A stretch of 64,000 nucleotides of DNA from Burhinus oedicnemus (lineage: Eukaryota > Chordata > Aves > Charadriiformes > Burhinidae), in contig VFFE01007645.1 of the NCBI GenBank assembly GCA_008921705.1, positions 1,170,187 to 1,234,186 of the forward strand, in the 5' to 3' direction. Under the pieces are notes generated by a model, which was given only the letters and a program-made list of their open reading frames with translations, did not search any database and was not told the DNA's origin. The translations under genes and the position numbers were made by a program. Numbering within the stretch: the first letter of the stretch is position 1; every line of letters starts with the position of its first letter. This document shows, in pieces, positions 11,101 to 26,100 of this stretch.

Positions 11101-14100
11101 GCTAACGAGGCTGCTCTTACGGCTTTTCCTAATTGCCCAGTTTAACTTCTTATCGGAACATGGGCTGAAGTCCCTCCGGCCAGGGATCGCCAGGCGTGGG
11201 ACCGCTGCTCTTTCTCCTCCCCTCCTTCCCGCAGGGAAGGGGATGACTTGGGGCAGACGACGTCGCTCGGACGGGAAGGCTTTGGCTCGGGGGTCCTCGG
11301 GGTGCTGTAGGACGGGGCCACCCAGAGCCAGCCCCGGACCACCGCTGGACCCCTCCCGGGACACGAGCAGACGACCGGTCACGCAGCGAGATTTCAAAAG
11401 CCACAAAGTCAAGGAGGTGACCGAGTAACCACCCCCGCCCCCCCGGCACGTTACGCACCAACTGCAGCGCAACTAATACTGCCTCTGCTATTACATTAGC
11501 AAAAGATAACGCAATTAGCAGTTCCAGCTCCCGGAAAATGCAAGACAGAGATTCATAGGACAGGCTGCGTTGCCCTGCACGCGCGAACTCATCCCGCAGG
11601 CGCGGGGACAGCACTGACGCTCTTCTGCCTCCGTCTTTTCTACCTTCCAGCCTTTGTTTCAGCGTTTAATATTGCAGCAACCATCTTTGAGAAAGATGCT
11701 TCTGTACGCGTGACAGCGCTGGAGTTACTCATACGCACGGCTCACATTTTGAGTGTGAACACGTGTGTGCGCGCACACACACACACACACCCCCCTGTTT
11801 CCCAGGCTGGATGCTGGTAACAGGAGCCGCGCGTGGGCTCCACAGCCCACCCACCACCACAATTTCAGCCCGGTAATTGTAAAACACTCTGAAGGATGGA
11901 GCACTCTCCGAGCCTTCCAGCTTGTTAACGAGATGCTAAAAATGAGCATGAGGGGGGAAAAAAAAAAAAAATAAATTGCAGGCAAACTCACATCAGCATC
12001 GCTGGCTCCAGGGAACGCCACTTGTAAGTAATGAAACCGTGCTGCCCGGATGGCGTTGAACCAATCCACTATTTCCTAATAACGAGGAAGAAAAGCGTAG
12101 TGAGTTGTGTAGTCTGCACATAAAATAACAACGATAGAAATTATTGGGGGGGGCGGGGGAAGAAAAAACGCTTTTAGGTGTAATTTTGGGGATCTCAGTT
12201 TTAAGGAGTGAAATCGGGGGTATCTCAAAAATGGTCTTACGTGGCAAATAGCCACACGCCAGAAGTTCAGATGCTTTGGTTTGTTAATCTACTTCAAGTT
12301 GAAGGGAAAAAAAATAAACCATAACAAGACATACAAAACAGTGTTTTGGAAAACTCTGACCTACTTGTCTGAGGTTTTGTTACTTATCACTTCCTTCCCT
12401 ACCCTAAGCAGACCCCAGACAGCAGCACAAAGAGGATCCATGGGAGGAACCGGCTCCTAAAGTTGATGATGCCCAAACCAGGCTGGAGGTAAAGAACGGA
12501 GCTGTAGTGTTAAAATGTTGGTATTTCATAAACTCACAATTGGATGGCTATATATATATATATATGTATATGGGTCTCCTCTTCGATTGTGATGGGAGAT
12601 AGGGTTTCACCCTGCAGAAAAGCAGAGGCTGAAACCCTCGTTGGCTCCCAACAGTCGATGGCTTCTTGGAGGATCGACCACCCATGGCTGGAGGAAGGGG
12701 CAGCACCACCTTTCTTTGTACAAACCTGCACCTGCGCATGCAAAGCCAGACGGCTCAGCAGCTAAACTTCTTCCGCGCGTATAATTATGAACAATGCCAC
12801 AGATAGGGAGGAGATTATATCTGATGTACTAAAACAACATTAAACTGCTGGGTGTTTTCAGAGGGAAAGGTGTCGTCTCATTAGCTCGTTAGCAGAGATC
12901 CCTTTCACTGTTCATGTCTCGGAGCAGGCAGACAAGATGAACCACTGCCGGCACCTTTGCAAATGGCTTTTCCAGCTTCTCAACTTCCTCCCAGTCTGCT
13001 CGCAGTGCCACCGCAGACTCCCCCTCCAGGTGCCACCTTGGTGTCTCTCCAGTCTCCATCCTCAACCAGAGCCACCCACATTGCCGTGGCAGTCCCAGAC
13101 TGACATCCCCTGATAAAAATGCCACTTCTTCTCACCGTACCTCCTGCTCATCACCTCCCTGCAGCACAAGCAACAAGCCGCTCCGCTGCTGCTGATCGAT
13201 CCCTCACGCGACCTCTTCCAGTCCTGAAAGCTCCTGGTGTGGCTCAGGAAAGGAGGAGCACTGGGGAAGAGCGTTCTGCTAATTTTCCCAGAGAAGATCC
13301 AAAGATCTTGGTTTGCACCCTAAAGGGTGGCCTTTCCTGGAGACTCAGCCCACCTCTGAGCATAGAGTCACAGTTTGGGTGGGAAGGGACCTTTAAAGGC
13401 CATCCAGTACCAACCTCCTTCCATGGGCAGGGACATCTCCAACTAGATCAGGTCGCTCAGAGCCCCGTCCAACCTGACCCAGAACGTTTCCAGGGATGGG
13501 GATCCACCACCTCTCTGGGCAACCTGGGCCAGTGTCTCACCACCCTCAGCGTAAAACATTTCTTCCTTAGATCTAGTCTAAATCTTCCCTCTTTTAGCTT
13601 AAAACCGTTACCCCTTGTCCTATCGCAACAGGCCCTGCTAAAAAGTTTGTCCCCGTCTGTCTTTTAAGTACTGAAAGGCCACAATAAGGTCTCCCCTCCT
13701 GTCTCCCTTAGGGTGCTCTCCGAGCTGCTCCTGCCGTGGCTTCCAGGAGAAGTCCTGCAGAGGGAGCTTCAGCCCCGGACAGGAGCTCAGAGCGGTGGGA
13801 AACCCAATTCTGCAGCTTTCCGCCCTCCCATGCCCAGATGGAGATCTGGGGACAGACTGGTGGCTCCAGCCCTGTGCCCGCAGGAGGGACAGCCCCGGCA
13901 AGAAGCAGCAGTCCAGGTGCCTCCAGGAGACGGGGCTGTCCTCCAGGAGACGGGGCTGTCCTCCAGGAGACGGGGCTGTCCACACGGAGCGGTCACCCCA
14001 TGCAGTGGATCGGTCACCAGCTCCGGCAGGTGCCTCAGCGTCACCCGGCTGGCTCAGCACGTCTGGTGGTGGGTAAGGGCAAACAAGGGACCGCAAGAAC

Positions 14101-17100
14101 ATCCTTTAAAACGGTCACAGCCCAATAGCATCTTGCCCTGCCCCTCCGGGTGCCCGCTGTTATTAGACACCCACATCACAAAAGCACCCAGATACGCTCA
14201 TTTTGAGCAGGGTGCTGGGGCTGGGTTCAGTCTCTCGTTTGCCGTCAGGACACACCGAGGAGCTGGTGAAGCCACCAGGCTGAGGTCACGCAGGAACTGC
14301 ATCTCCAGCCAAGTCGCATGATGCTGTCCCACCCCGTGAAGCTCTGGGGCGGCAGCGCGGTGACCTGCTTCATCTATCCATCATTTATCCCTTTGGGTGC
14401 CTTACTCCAGCAAATGCCACCGGGGCGGGCAGGGGTCTCCCAGCTGTTTTAGGGGTTGAATAAGCACACGTGGGATTATCCCATCCAAGAGATGAGCCCG
14501 CTTTGCTCTGGGGTGTTGTAGCAGAAGAGCCAAGCGGAGAGCGGCATGCGACGCTCCGGATTACTGCTGAGCTCCTCAGCGGGAAAAAAACCCGAATCCT
14601 GCCCTGGTGGGAGGCCGGCCAGGTTGGGGACAGGATTAGGAAGGGAGGAATCAAATCCCAGAAATACGAGACAGGAGCCTAAATCAGGCTGGAGCGCTTC
14701 AGATCGGGGAGAGGCAGCGCCTCTGGGGTACCAGGGGACACCCTGGGGCTGCTGGGGGAGTACAGGAGGGAGCAAAGGGCAGCGGGAGACTGCAGGCAAG
14801 TCCCGGGGCTGCCGTTGGTCCCAAAGGGTGGGAGCCCACCCCAGGGGGTGTCATCTTCTTCCAGCCCTCGCTCAGCCACAGGGGCAGACCAAATTCAGAG
14901 AAGTCAAAAGAAATTCCACCTGGGCGTTATCAGATGGCATCAGAGCACGTCCTGCCAAGCCACCGACACGGAGGCAGGAGCAACCACGCGAGACCTGGCA
15001 GAACGCTCCTTCCACGAGCCCCCAGCACAAAGCTCAGCATTTCAAACCCCCCAAAAAACCCCAGTGGCAGTAAAACCCTGACTCCATTCCTCACAGCTGG
15101 GCTACGCGGACCACCAAAGCCCAGCAAACCACAGACGCGGGCACGACAGTGGGATGCAGCTTTCACAGGAAAGAGCTTCTTCCGTATTTCGGTTTCAGTC
15201 GTGGCCAGGGAGGTATGCGAGAGCCACCCAGCGATACTTCGCTGTGCTAAAGCCGCACCTGGTGACCAGCGCCGACTACTCCGCGCCACGGGACTTGCAT
15301 ATCCCACCGGGCAGAGCGGATGGAGGGGAGGGTCAATTTGGGAGCAGCCCTGCCGGAGCAGCTCCCCGGGACCCGCAAACGCAGGGAGCGAGACCCCACG
15401 GCGCTGCGGGCTGCGAGAGGCCGGGCAGGCTGAACCGGAGACACGCAGCCTGGCTAATAAATCCCGGTGTGTGCGGCAAGCAGAAGGCACGCAGGCATGA
15501 CCACGCCGTGCCGCTGCCGACCGAGCGGCAAGACCTGCCTAGTTTTAAGTGGTCGTTGTCGCTTTCTTTTTACAGACAAACACATAGATGGGGGCGAGAG
15601 AGAGCGGTTTCCTTTATACATCTATATACAGCAGCACAGACATATGTATTACATATGTACCTATTACACACACATATACATGCCTGCGCATGTACAAAAC
15701 CAGGCGATGCCGCTAATTAACCCCACCTGACACACTAATTGCCTCCTGCCAGGAGCGCCCGCGCTGCACAGGAACCACCCGGAGCCTCTGCAGCGCAGCC
15801 CTGCCAGCACGGCCGGCATCACCCGGCTCCTCCGCACCCGGAGCCTGGGCGGCAGCAGGGGCGAGATCAGCTTTGCTCAGCCACAGGTGAAGAATATCCT
15901 GCTTTTTGGTGGCGTTATTGGCCCACACAGTCGGGAGAGGAGCGACTGCTGTGAGCACAGCCTGCTTATCCCTAGCCTGGCTCGCCATGCCAGGGTGAAC
16001 AGCCGGGAGCGGGCTGCGCACCGAGACAATCCCGCAAATCCCTGCCGTGCCGGTCCATGAGGGATCAGCCCCAGGAAGCCGCTCTGACAGACGGGATGTA
16101 ACACCAAAGGCTGAAGGCAGCGTGACAGCCAGCGGAAAGTGGATGCGATGTGAACGCGACACCTTGAGGCTCTGATTTTGTGGCCACTCCAGGGCTGCTG
16201 ATATTTTATGGCGAGCCCCAAATGTTTGGGGAAGGGAAGAAAGAGATGAAAACAAGGCTGTGAGAGGGCATCCACTGCAAACTTGCCCAGGTCTGCTCTC
16301 TGCATGGGCACCAGTCCGCGGAGACAAGACCCACGGGACATGTGGTGACTGTCACTGTTCTCCACAGTGGCCCCCCACGGCTGGGACGCTCCAGGAGGGC
16401 TGGGACCCCCTCGCTGCCCTGGCCTCCGTGTCCCGCTGTCCTCGTGCAAGTGACCGCCCCACACCCATGAGCACTCTTCTTCACACTTGCCTTCAGAGGC
16501 AGGAGGGCACTGAAGCACGGGGATTTATTTTGATATAAACACGCAGGTTTGCATTTTGTAAAGTACAAGACAGGCAGAGAAACAACCGGTTCCTCAGCTC
16601 TCCTACGATCCAGTTCGCTCCCCTTTGGCGAGTCCTTAGATCGAGACCCCACACCTTTCACTGCTCCATTCACCCTCTCTCCTTCTCCGGGCACCAAGGA
16701 GCCGGCCTTAAAAAATGCCCCCGCCCCCGTGTCTAGTTGCAAGCAGAGGAACAGCAATTCCTTCCATTCGCATCTCGTTATTTAGAAGACACAGGGTTTG
16801 CAACCTTCGTGCTGGGAAGGACACGACAAACGCACTCAAAGCTGGTTGTGCGTCCTGTACCCCCATCCCTTCCGCACTGCCCCAACAATTCCCAGCTCCG
16901 TCAGAGCCTGGTGTGCCGCAGGCTGGCTCTGAGCAGCATCAACCCCCAGGACCGCAACCCAACCCTTCGTGTTACCTCCGCACTCTCACCTTGCCATCTT
17001 CGTGATAGACAAAGATGTTCCTTGTGCTATTGTCCTTCAAGTAAGTGATCTGCAGCCCGTGTGGGTTCCCGATTTTTGCAGGCTGGAAAGTCGCATTTAG

Positions 17101-20100
17101 GTGTTCGATCTTCATAATTGCTTTGGGTTCTTTTGCCTGGAAAACACAGCTGAGTGAGCAAACACCTGAGAATTGGCTTTCAAATCAGAAAGCAGTTCAC
17201 TTGGTCAGAAAAACCCCTCCTGATTGCAGCCATTAGCTAAAAAACCTGACTCCCAGCCCATAAAACTGCCTGGTGATGAGATCTCAGAGCCTTTGCTTGG
17301 GCGTCAGTGAGCGTTTTCTGCCAGCCTGGGGGAGTGCTCCGGCCCGCACAATTCAGCAGAGTTCAAGGGGAGAAAGGTTTCAGCCCAGAAGCGAGATGGA
17401 CAGGCCAACTCTCATGAGAGGGTGTTGTGCCACAGACAAGTATCTTCACCACGCCTCCTGTCTCAGCCTCTGTTCAACCGTCTCCTGATCCCTAGATCTC
17501 CTCCAGCCTCTTGACCTGATGGTAAGTGACCAGCACTCACACCAGGATGAGCACTATCGAAGAAGAAAGAAAACCATTCAGCCAGACAAAAAAACCCCAC
17601 AAACGCAGACTGCTAACTCACAGGCCAGGATGATTTCTGCATCTCAAGCACTCCCAGCTGGTTCATCCTTGCCCGAGAAGACGGAGGATTATCCTCCTTG
17701 TCACCTTCAGACCTGGGTGCTACGCTGGCAGGGGGCACCATGGCCACGTCCCCACCAGACCCATCCTCTCACATGAGCCCTTGGCTTCCGACTCTGCTCT
17801 TCCCCTTGCCCTCCAAACTGGGAACTTTCTCTTCAGAGGAACAAATATATATACCTTATAACCCACCTCTTGGGCGGGTTAGCCCAACGGTGAGCCTGGA
17901 TCAGGCCCTCCCAGGCACCAATCTCACCTGCACCCTTTGTGGCAGGCCACTTAACTTTGTAGCGCGGTTCTTCTTCCTACAAAACATCTCTAGAAGTTTA
18001 CCGCCCTTTCAGGACCGCACTGAGAAGTGAACTAGCAAGCACGCATAAAACATCCCAAAAAAATAAAGATTAGGCTCTTGGTAACAGCAGTTTTAGGGCC
18101 CAGCCAGGTGCCAGCAGAAGGTTGTGTGGTGGTGCCGTGGTCCCCACCACCACACGGAAGTCCCTGAGCTGGTGGAGATACTGGCACCACTTTGGGAACT
18201 TGGGGACTTGCCGTGGACACACAGCCGTCATGGGTGACCCCGGTGGGGAAATCCCAGCAAAGAGGATGTGTCTAGACAGCGCCGTTCCCATCACGGCTAT
18301 GGTCAACAACGAAGCAAAGCAGCTTTAAACTACCAGAGCAGTCAATAGCGACTGAATAGGGACTGCTGGGACTTTCACTTCTCCCTCGGTAACGACTGGC
18401 TCTCTCCTGTCCACGAGATACAATTGCACCATACCACACCAAGCTGAAGGAGAAGATGGTGCTATCGAATCTGGCTGCCAGACATGGAGAAGTGTGGAAG
18501 GTTGTTCCCCTCCTCTGCACGGTGTGGCTCATCGTGACACCACGATTGCATCAATTACTTGAGAAAACCGGCTGGCGGCTCGGTCTGGGCTGCTCTCAGC
18601 TGCGACGTTCAGGGGAGACTCAAAGGACAGAGAAAACACCTTGGCTTCCTCCGTTACGTGGTGCAGAATAGTAGAGCGTCCATCCATTCGTCACGAATGC
18701 AATTTTCATGGTAATAGCTCCATTTCTCACTTACAATAAATGAAATGTGCTCTGGGGAAAAAGACAAATGCTTCTGCCCTGCTTGATGCTGGAACAGAAA
18801 ACTAGGGAGCTTTTCCTCTGGATTGCCTGCCACGCCACACAAAGGAGGTTTCAGACCCCAGTGAGCACTGCGAGGGGGTGATACCTTCATCACAAGCTAG
18901 CCATAAGTAGGAACCCATATCAGCTGGATGATGCAGAGCCAGAGCTGAGAAAAACCCCTTCGTTGGTGGTTTAAGGAAAGCCTTATCGACTTCAAAGGGC
19001 AACACAGCAGGAAGGTGAAGATGGCCAGTGAGGCTGTCTCACCACGACTGTGCTGGTGGGAGACCAAGAGCAAACCCTACCAAAGGCAGCGGTGAGCAGG
19101 ACCTGGTGCTCTTGTGCTGGAGTGACTGGGGACTCAGCGCTTATGAAAACTGTTTAAATAAAATGGTGGAATTGCTTGTTCAAAGATGCTTCTACCCTTG
19201 TGATCCCCTGTCTGCACGCAGCAACCCCAGGTACTCACATCATTTTTGTTGAAGTACTTCAGTGCACCTTCCCTCTCTGACAACACGAATTTTCGGCTTA
19301 AGAATTGCCCGTTGTCACGTCCTCTCTTCCACAGAAATCCTTCTCGGTACCCTGCAGCAGAAAGCAATTGCTGAGAACCAGGGATAAAAGGCTGTATTTA
19401 AAAAAAAAGGGATGGGGTAAAGCAAAGGAGAAGAGCTTCAACTTCAGAACCAAGCAGACCAAATCTGTGGCTGGATTGCTCGTGACACGAACAAAACAGG
19501 CCTTCTCCTTCAGATTTGCCCTTCTCACTCCGCTCTTGCTCTTTCCGACAGCGCGAGCGTCACAGGAGTCCCCGCTCTGACACAGCGATGTGGAGGCAAA
19601 GGGGGATTTCCACCGTGCATCCCGCGCTGCAACACCGGCAAAGACTTGAGCCGCAGCTCAACTTGCTCACGTAGGCAGCACTTTCGGAGCAAGGGAAAGG
19701 CAGGTGAGATCTGCTCTCCTGCGTTGATGCTGCTAAAAAAATTAAAAATGGGGTGCGTGCACGCGGGAAAAGTGGTTCGGGATGGATGGCTATATCACAG
19801 CAAGCCACAAATACGTTTTTCACGTGGAAAACGCTTGCAGTTCTTCCCACTGACTTCAGGGCACTTGGGTTCAGAAAGCCAGCGAGCCACCCTCGGCATC
19901 GTCTCCCCGCGGAGCGGGTCCCTCCAGCCCCCCGGCAGCCCGGCTGGCTGCGCCTGCCTCGTCTCTCTCCCCGGATATCAGCCCCACAGGTGGATTTGCC
20001 GCTCGGGAAGAATGCTATGCAAAATACACGTGCTTTATTTAAAACTCAAAAGAGGCATAAAGAGAGAAAAAAGAATCTAGAAACCTTAACTCCAATCAGA

Positions 20101-23100
20101 AAAGCAATGACAGCCGATCACTGCCAGCGCCTCCTGCAGCCGGCAGCAGCCACAATGCCCAACGTATTTCACAAGTTTAATCGATGCCCTTATTTTAAAT
20201 GCTTCAAAACAAAGAAACCCCAAGAACTGTCCGATATAAGTTTTGTGAATATTAACAGAGCAGTTTGATGGCCATCTTCTATTCATTTAAGATACAATTA
20301 TACAAAAGTCCCACTGAAAAAGCATTCCCTTTCTCTCTCAGATTCACTCTTGTTAGATTTTCGTTATTGGCTCTCAGGAGCTAGGATTTTAAAGTTAAAA
20401 ATTACATGTTTTATAACAACTTCCAGCTAAGCAGCTAAACTTATTTTTTAATATGCAAAGTGGCTCTGGACTCGGCGGGCACCGTCTCCTTCGCCTGTCT
20501 GCTACGAACCAGTGGTGTGCAGAGCTTCCTCGCTTTTCACTTGTCCATCCTGATACAGGATTGATTTAAACCACAGATGAAAAGATGCAGAAAAATCCCT
20601 CAACCAGCTCCTCAACACCGACTCTATTGGTACAAGCGATGTAAAATGTTTCCATGCCATAAAAACCTAAAGCAAGAAAAGAAATGCACGCAGACACACA
20701 TTTAATGATGAGAAAAGCCAGGAAGAGAAGAGCGATATCGACAACAGCTGAAGATGCTAACTGAAGAGAAAGCGCCCATCCAGCTGAATATACCTCTGCC
20801 TGATAGTCAAAATACCAGTTTCTTCTGGCTGGACTTAGAAAACTAAGTTAAATACTTTCTCCAGATCCTCAAAGAAACCTTTGCTGAGCGCCAGGCGAAG
20901 CCACCGACGTGCTGTAGCTGCTGCCGCACGCTCCCCGCAGAGCGTGCCGCAAACCCGATCCACGCACCCGCCGGCCGGGATCGCGATGCGGATGGAAGCG
21001 GTGGAAATACCCAAAGCTGTCAGCAGCCTTTCCTCTGTTTCTTTATTCTATACAGGGCGTACGTCGCGGCAGGGCTCCATTTTAAGACGCGGGGCCCCAC
21101 GCTTGCCCTCCCCAACGGGCGTGCGCTGCCACGCAGGAACCGGCACCGGCGTTTTCATTTCAGAGCCTGCAGGGATCCCCCCTCACACACTATTCACACG
21201 AGAGCGCCAGCGGAGCGTGCACCAGCTGTCCCCACTGCCTGCACCCCCACGAACCCCCCGTTCCCGGGCAGACCCAGCAGCAGCCCAGTCACCACCCAGA
21301 GGCACAGCCCAAACCCCCAGTTAGCCCACAGCCACGGGCAACTGGTGATGCCACAGCACCGTTCCGCCTTTGAGCCCGCCCCGTCCTTCCAGTGCAGGAC
21401 CAAGCGCTCCATCCCACGCGGAGCGTCGGCACCCATGTGCACTGCCGGCTGTACCCATGCCCAGTAACCCAGAGGACCGATACCAGATGTATCGAGGGAA
21501 TTACGGGTCCGGAGCTCTTTCTCTGGTCCACCCACCCACCCATCCAGCTCGGAAGAGACTCCCCCAAAGCCACAAGCAGAACTGGCTCATTCAGTCCATC
21601 AATTCAATCCTATCCCAGCTCCAGCTGTGGGCTTGCTATGTGCTTTTTCTAAGGAAAAGACACGGCTAACCCGTTGGAGGGCACTTGCAGCGTCAGAAAG
21701 AGAAGAACCCACCGGGGAGCGGGATTATCTGAAGTCTGAGCAAGGGGAAGCAGCCAAGAAAGCCACCGACACCCAGCCAAGGGCAGCCACATCCGACAGC
21801 AGCGCGGGACAGGCCCAGGCTGACGCACTGGCATCACCGCCGTGGTAGGAATTAATTGCCGGGGAACTGAAGCTCTGACTGATTCAGAGTCAGACGCTGC
21901 TACCTGCCGGGCTCGTATCAGCAAAAAGTGCTACATAACCTATAGCGGGCTGTACACGACGGCGCTGAGTGGGAATAATATCTCTCCGACAGGAGACAGG
22001 CAGGCAGGAGGTGATGCGTGGCTGATACGTTTATAAAATGCAAGATTTGCTTAACGGGAGGCAGAGATGCTGCCGGGGCTCTGGCGTTTGCTGACGGCTC
22101 TCTGGAATGGCAGAACACTAAGCAGCTTGCTCTCGAACGTGTGCTTTAGAAACCAGGGACAGGCAGTTTCTGCTCCTGAAGGGCGCGGATTTCCAATGCC
22201 GAGCCAGTCAGAGCAACGGGAGAGCACTTCAAAAGCCATTTCTATTCACTCCACTAAACGGCAGCGACGGATTCAGAGCCTCTCCGCCGCCTCTCCGTGC
22301 CTGGCATTTGGGGAACACCAACATCGCGTGGGGGGCTGGACAGGGCTGGGTTTGGAGGAAAGGACATAGGCGTCAGCCGAGGGAGAGGAGAGAGAACGCA
22401 TGGACGACAGGGACATCTCCAAATGCAAACGTGGGGTGATGCAGAGGGAAAGATGATCTTTTCCTTTGGAAATCCCCACCTGGGGTGCGCTCGGTTCAGC
22501 AGAGCGCTGGGGATGCAGAGCTCAGCTCTCGGCAGCTCCCCGAGTTTTGGCTGCGGGTCTCGTCCATTCATTCTTCTCAAGCGTTTCATTGCGAACACCT
22601 GAATGGAGAAGGACGCTGCAGGCATTCCTTATTAAACTTGTTCCCCTCCACAACACATTTTTTTGTCATTTTTCTTAACACTTAAGGGATGAAGAATAAA
22701 AATTACTCTGCATTTCCCCAAAGAGGATCTCAAATAATTGAAAACCTGTAAAGTCCACCTAACGTTTACCCCTGGCAGATGGGCATCATGACGGTTATAT
22801 ACAAAAAGAGAGGGAAGCCCAGAGAGGCTTGGTGAGCTGCCCAGGACAAGGCTGTGAGCCAGTGTCAAAGTCAGGCTGGAAACCCAGCTTTCCCTGCCCT
22901 CTTCCATAGGGACATTTCATCATTTTGATTGTCTCTTTCCAGCCTGCTGTGGCAGAACACAGTACCCAAATTCCACTCCAAGGAAGAGTTAAACCCAACA
23001 CAACACTAAGTGTTATCCCTTTCCGTAGTTCACATGCCGGCTCTTCCCTGACCAATCGTCTCTGCAAGAGTGCCTGCTGCTCTGACAAAATCAGCAGCTC

Positions 23101-26100
23101 ATTTCACTGTACTTTGGTATAGATTTTCATAAATCCTTTGTTTGCTTCTTTTCTTTCTTTCTCTCTTCCTTCCTTGCTCCAGGGCCGCGTCCTCGAGAGC
23201 TGTTCCTCTGCTCTGCCCAAATCTGCCGCCTGCACCCCTGTCAACACCCATCAGTGCAAACCGCCATGAATTGGCCTTGAACCCAACATGAACTCGTCCA
23301 CGCTCCCCAGGCAAACAGTATGTCAGCAAGACGTGTCCTCAATGCCCTGATCTAAAGGACCGTGAAAACAACTAGAGAAGGTGTTGAGAAACAGAACTGC
23401 AGGAGGCTGAACAGGGAAACAGATCTCACACCGGAGGGCATCGGAGTCGGAGAACTAAAACATCTCTTCCTCATCTCCGTAGGCTGCACTACCTCAGCAA
23501 CAGCTCCGCATTTAGAGGTATCTGGCTGAATTCAGAACTTCAGGAGGGCTGTTCTGCTTACATTGAAGCAAGATGACCGCTAGCCCTACAACTCTTGCTG
23601 ATTGCTGGTGTTGGACCATGCAGCATCGTCCCACCAACACATCTACTTCCTCTCCTACAGCACAGAATGAGGGACGCGGACGCCTGTCGTCATCCCACTT
23701 GGTCACCAGCACCCAACCGTGACTGCAGAAAGGACTACCTGGTGAAGACCTGCTGGAAGGCACCTACGGACACCCTTTAGAAATAGCACTCTCACATTGC
23801 AAACACCACTGCTGTTCGGTCGTCAAGTTTTCTGCATCGCTTCAGCCGCCTGCCAAGAAGAAAAACCCATGGCTAGCTTTTGTAGACAGTTCTGGCACAA
23901 ACCTGCGACACTTGCAAAAAAACCACCAAGCAGTTGTGACAAAGTTAGCCAACAAATGGCACGTAATATAACCTGAAATCACACAGCCAGAACGGGTATT
24001 TTTGACCCATTATGTAGTTTCCAAGGTAAAATGAGGAACTGTCACTTCCACACTCACTTCATCACCACAGCTAAAACTGTGGGGCAAAGAAACCAGGGTC
24101 ACCACGGTGGTTGACTGAGAAGATGACATTGCATGGCCTCGTGTCAGCTCCGTTGAGCTGGTGGCTGGAGCTCCTCCAAGCCAGGCATCTAAAACTGGCA
24201 GGACCCATTGGGTGCCCTCATCTAGCCCAGCTTTCTCACTGTCCAAGAGGCCACAGAGGAAGCAAGGGAGAGGATTTTCTATCGAGGCAATCTGATGTAG
24301 ACACTGTCTTCCCATCCAACTTCTGCCAGCAATTTGTTCAAGTTCCCCATTTTTTAAGAAGAGGGATATTGCTACTTCCCCACCTCAGAAAGCCGTTAGG
24401 GTGCTTAGTTAATGGTGGGGTTTTGGTCTCTGAGAATGTGGATTATAGGAAGTACCCAAAATTACTCTTTCAGTTTCAGCCTTTGCCCTCAGACAAGAAA
24501 ACCACCCTCCTGTGAGGAGGCCAGTCAGATCCACTGGCTTGAAAAAAACCCAAAAACAACATGCATGGAATTTGCTTTCCCTCATCCTAAGTAAAGCATT
24601 ATAAACTTGGAATTAAACCACATCTGCTCTTCAGTTTCTTTAGTGCTTTATTTTGCAATTTCACCTGGAAACAGAGGCATCAGAACTGCTTGTTTCCATG
24701 ACATTTCTAGGGCTGTGGTAAAACCAGATCTGGTCCAATGCTTTTAGGAGAAACATATTAGTGTATCCAAAATTGAGCACAGCAACAGAGCCAATACCAT
24801 ACCCGAGCCCAAATGTATCACCTTGTTGTTTCTTGACTTCTTGTCTCACTGCAAGACAAAGCATGGGAGGCAGAAATAGGGGAAAAACTTTACTTGTGTG
24901 TGTAACGCAAGAGCAGCCACGTTTTCCTACAGTTCGGGCAGGCCACCTCCACCTACAGAAGTAGATTTTCTTTGCTCCAAGCAGTCAAAGTGCTTTGACC
25001 CCAATTCAGAGCTTTGGAGATTTAAATACAGCTACATCACTTTGCTGCTAAAATTGCAGGGTATATATCGCCACTTCTCCGTATGTCAGAAGCCGAGTAG
25101 TCTGCTATATTAACATTGTAAGATGTTAATTAAACCAGAACGGTAGATAGGTACTTACTGGAGATGATGTGCTTGCTTTTTCTGCGAGGTTAAGGAATTG
25201 TATCATTATTTGGAGCAGTTGAGTGGCGAATCCCTGACATTCCGCATCACCACTGACACCGGTGTCACAACCTCCTTTTGAAACAAAGGGTCTGGAGGAT
25301 ATTTCTTCTGAAATAAACCACGCCGTCCATAGTCAGAGGGCTGGATGGAGAAGGTGGCATATTCTAAGGTTTCCCTATGGACTGGACTCTGAATAATGTA
25401 CTGTACACCCCTTGTTTGGCTGTGTCACTGTAAATTGCTTGGTTTGATTGCTGTAAGTTGTAATATTTCTTCCTGTAGCATTCAGCCACCGCCAAAGCAA
25501 GACATTTCAGTGGCTTCAATTAGAATTTTTTAAGCATTTGCATTCCAATTAAAAAAAAATTTAAAAAAAGGAATACTAAATTTTCTTATGGAGTGAAAAC
25601 ACCGCTGTTTGTCCAGAGACAAACTCATCCTCCCCATACATAAGGCAGTCCCCCTGCAAGCCGTGTCAAGGTTGGCCAACCAACGTAGAGGTTGCAGTCA
25701 AGGCTGCAACCGCTCCCCTGCTCCACTGCACAGCGCCGGCAGCTTGCTTTTGGTTTCCCCCCCGGTCTGCAGCTGTGCTGAAGAGCTTGTAACTTCCCTG
25801 AAAATAATTCTGCAGTCATCTCCGGATAAATACCCTTCCTGCTGGTTACGTGTTCAGCAGTGCAGACACAGGCCTATTGGAGACGTCAGCATCCGCACAC
25901 GCAGGAGGCAGAGGGGACCTCGGGGGCTTGCTGAGGAGATGGGCATCCTTTCCCCAAGGTGTTCTTCTCCACAGACCAGGTGAGGAGGCACCAAGAGCGG
26001 CTACTGCTCGAGCACAGTTCAGTGCTTTGGAAATGAAAGCCTCAGCAAGGAGTGAACAAGAACGCATTTACTGATCCTGCAAACCTGAAGGACACCTGGG

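Larger units (their letters stand above)
9709..11991 (-). other. ADAP1 intron 7
   Basis: This intron of about 2.3 kb contains a perfect 24-nt palindrome (10156-10179), an alternating purine-pyrimidine tract (11761-11790) and an A-run beside the splice donor. Otherwise it is unremarkable GC-rich intron with long chance open frames. Confidence 0.75.
12076..16989 (-). other. ADAP1 intron 6
   Basis: This intron of about 4.9 kb holds a TA microsatellite (12549-12572), a minus-strand CR1 fragment (13358-13710), a 20-bp minisatellite (13921-13980) and TA/CA-rich sequence (about 15615-15690). No exon of another gene was recognised. Long open frames on both strands at 14930-15720 overlap each other and look compositional. 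Confidence 0.75.

Noticed and set aside
14930..15720. Overlapping open frames of about 186-188 codons on both strands
   Set aside because: Simultaneously open frames on both strands indicate base composition, not coding. No family resemblance.
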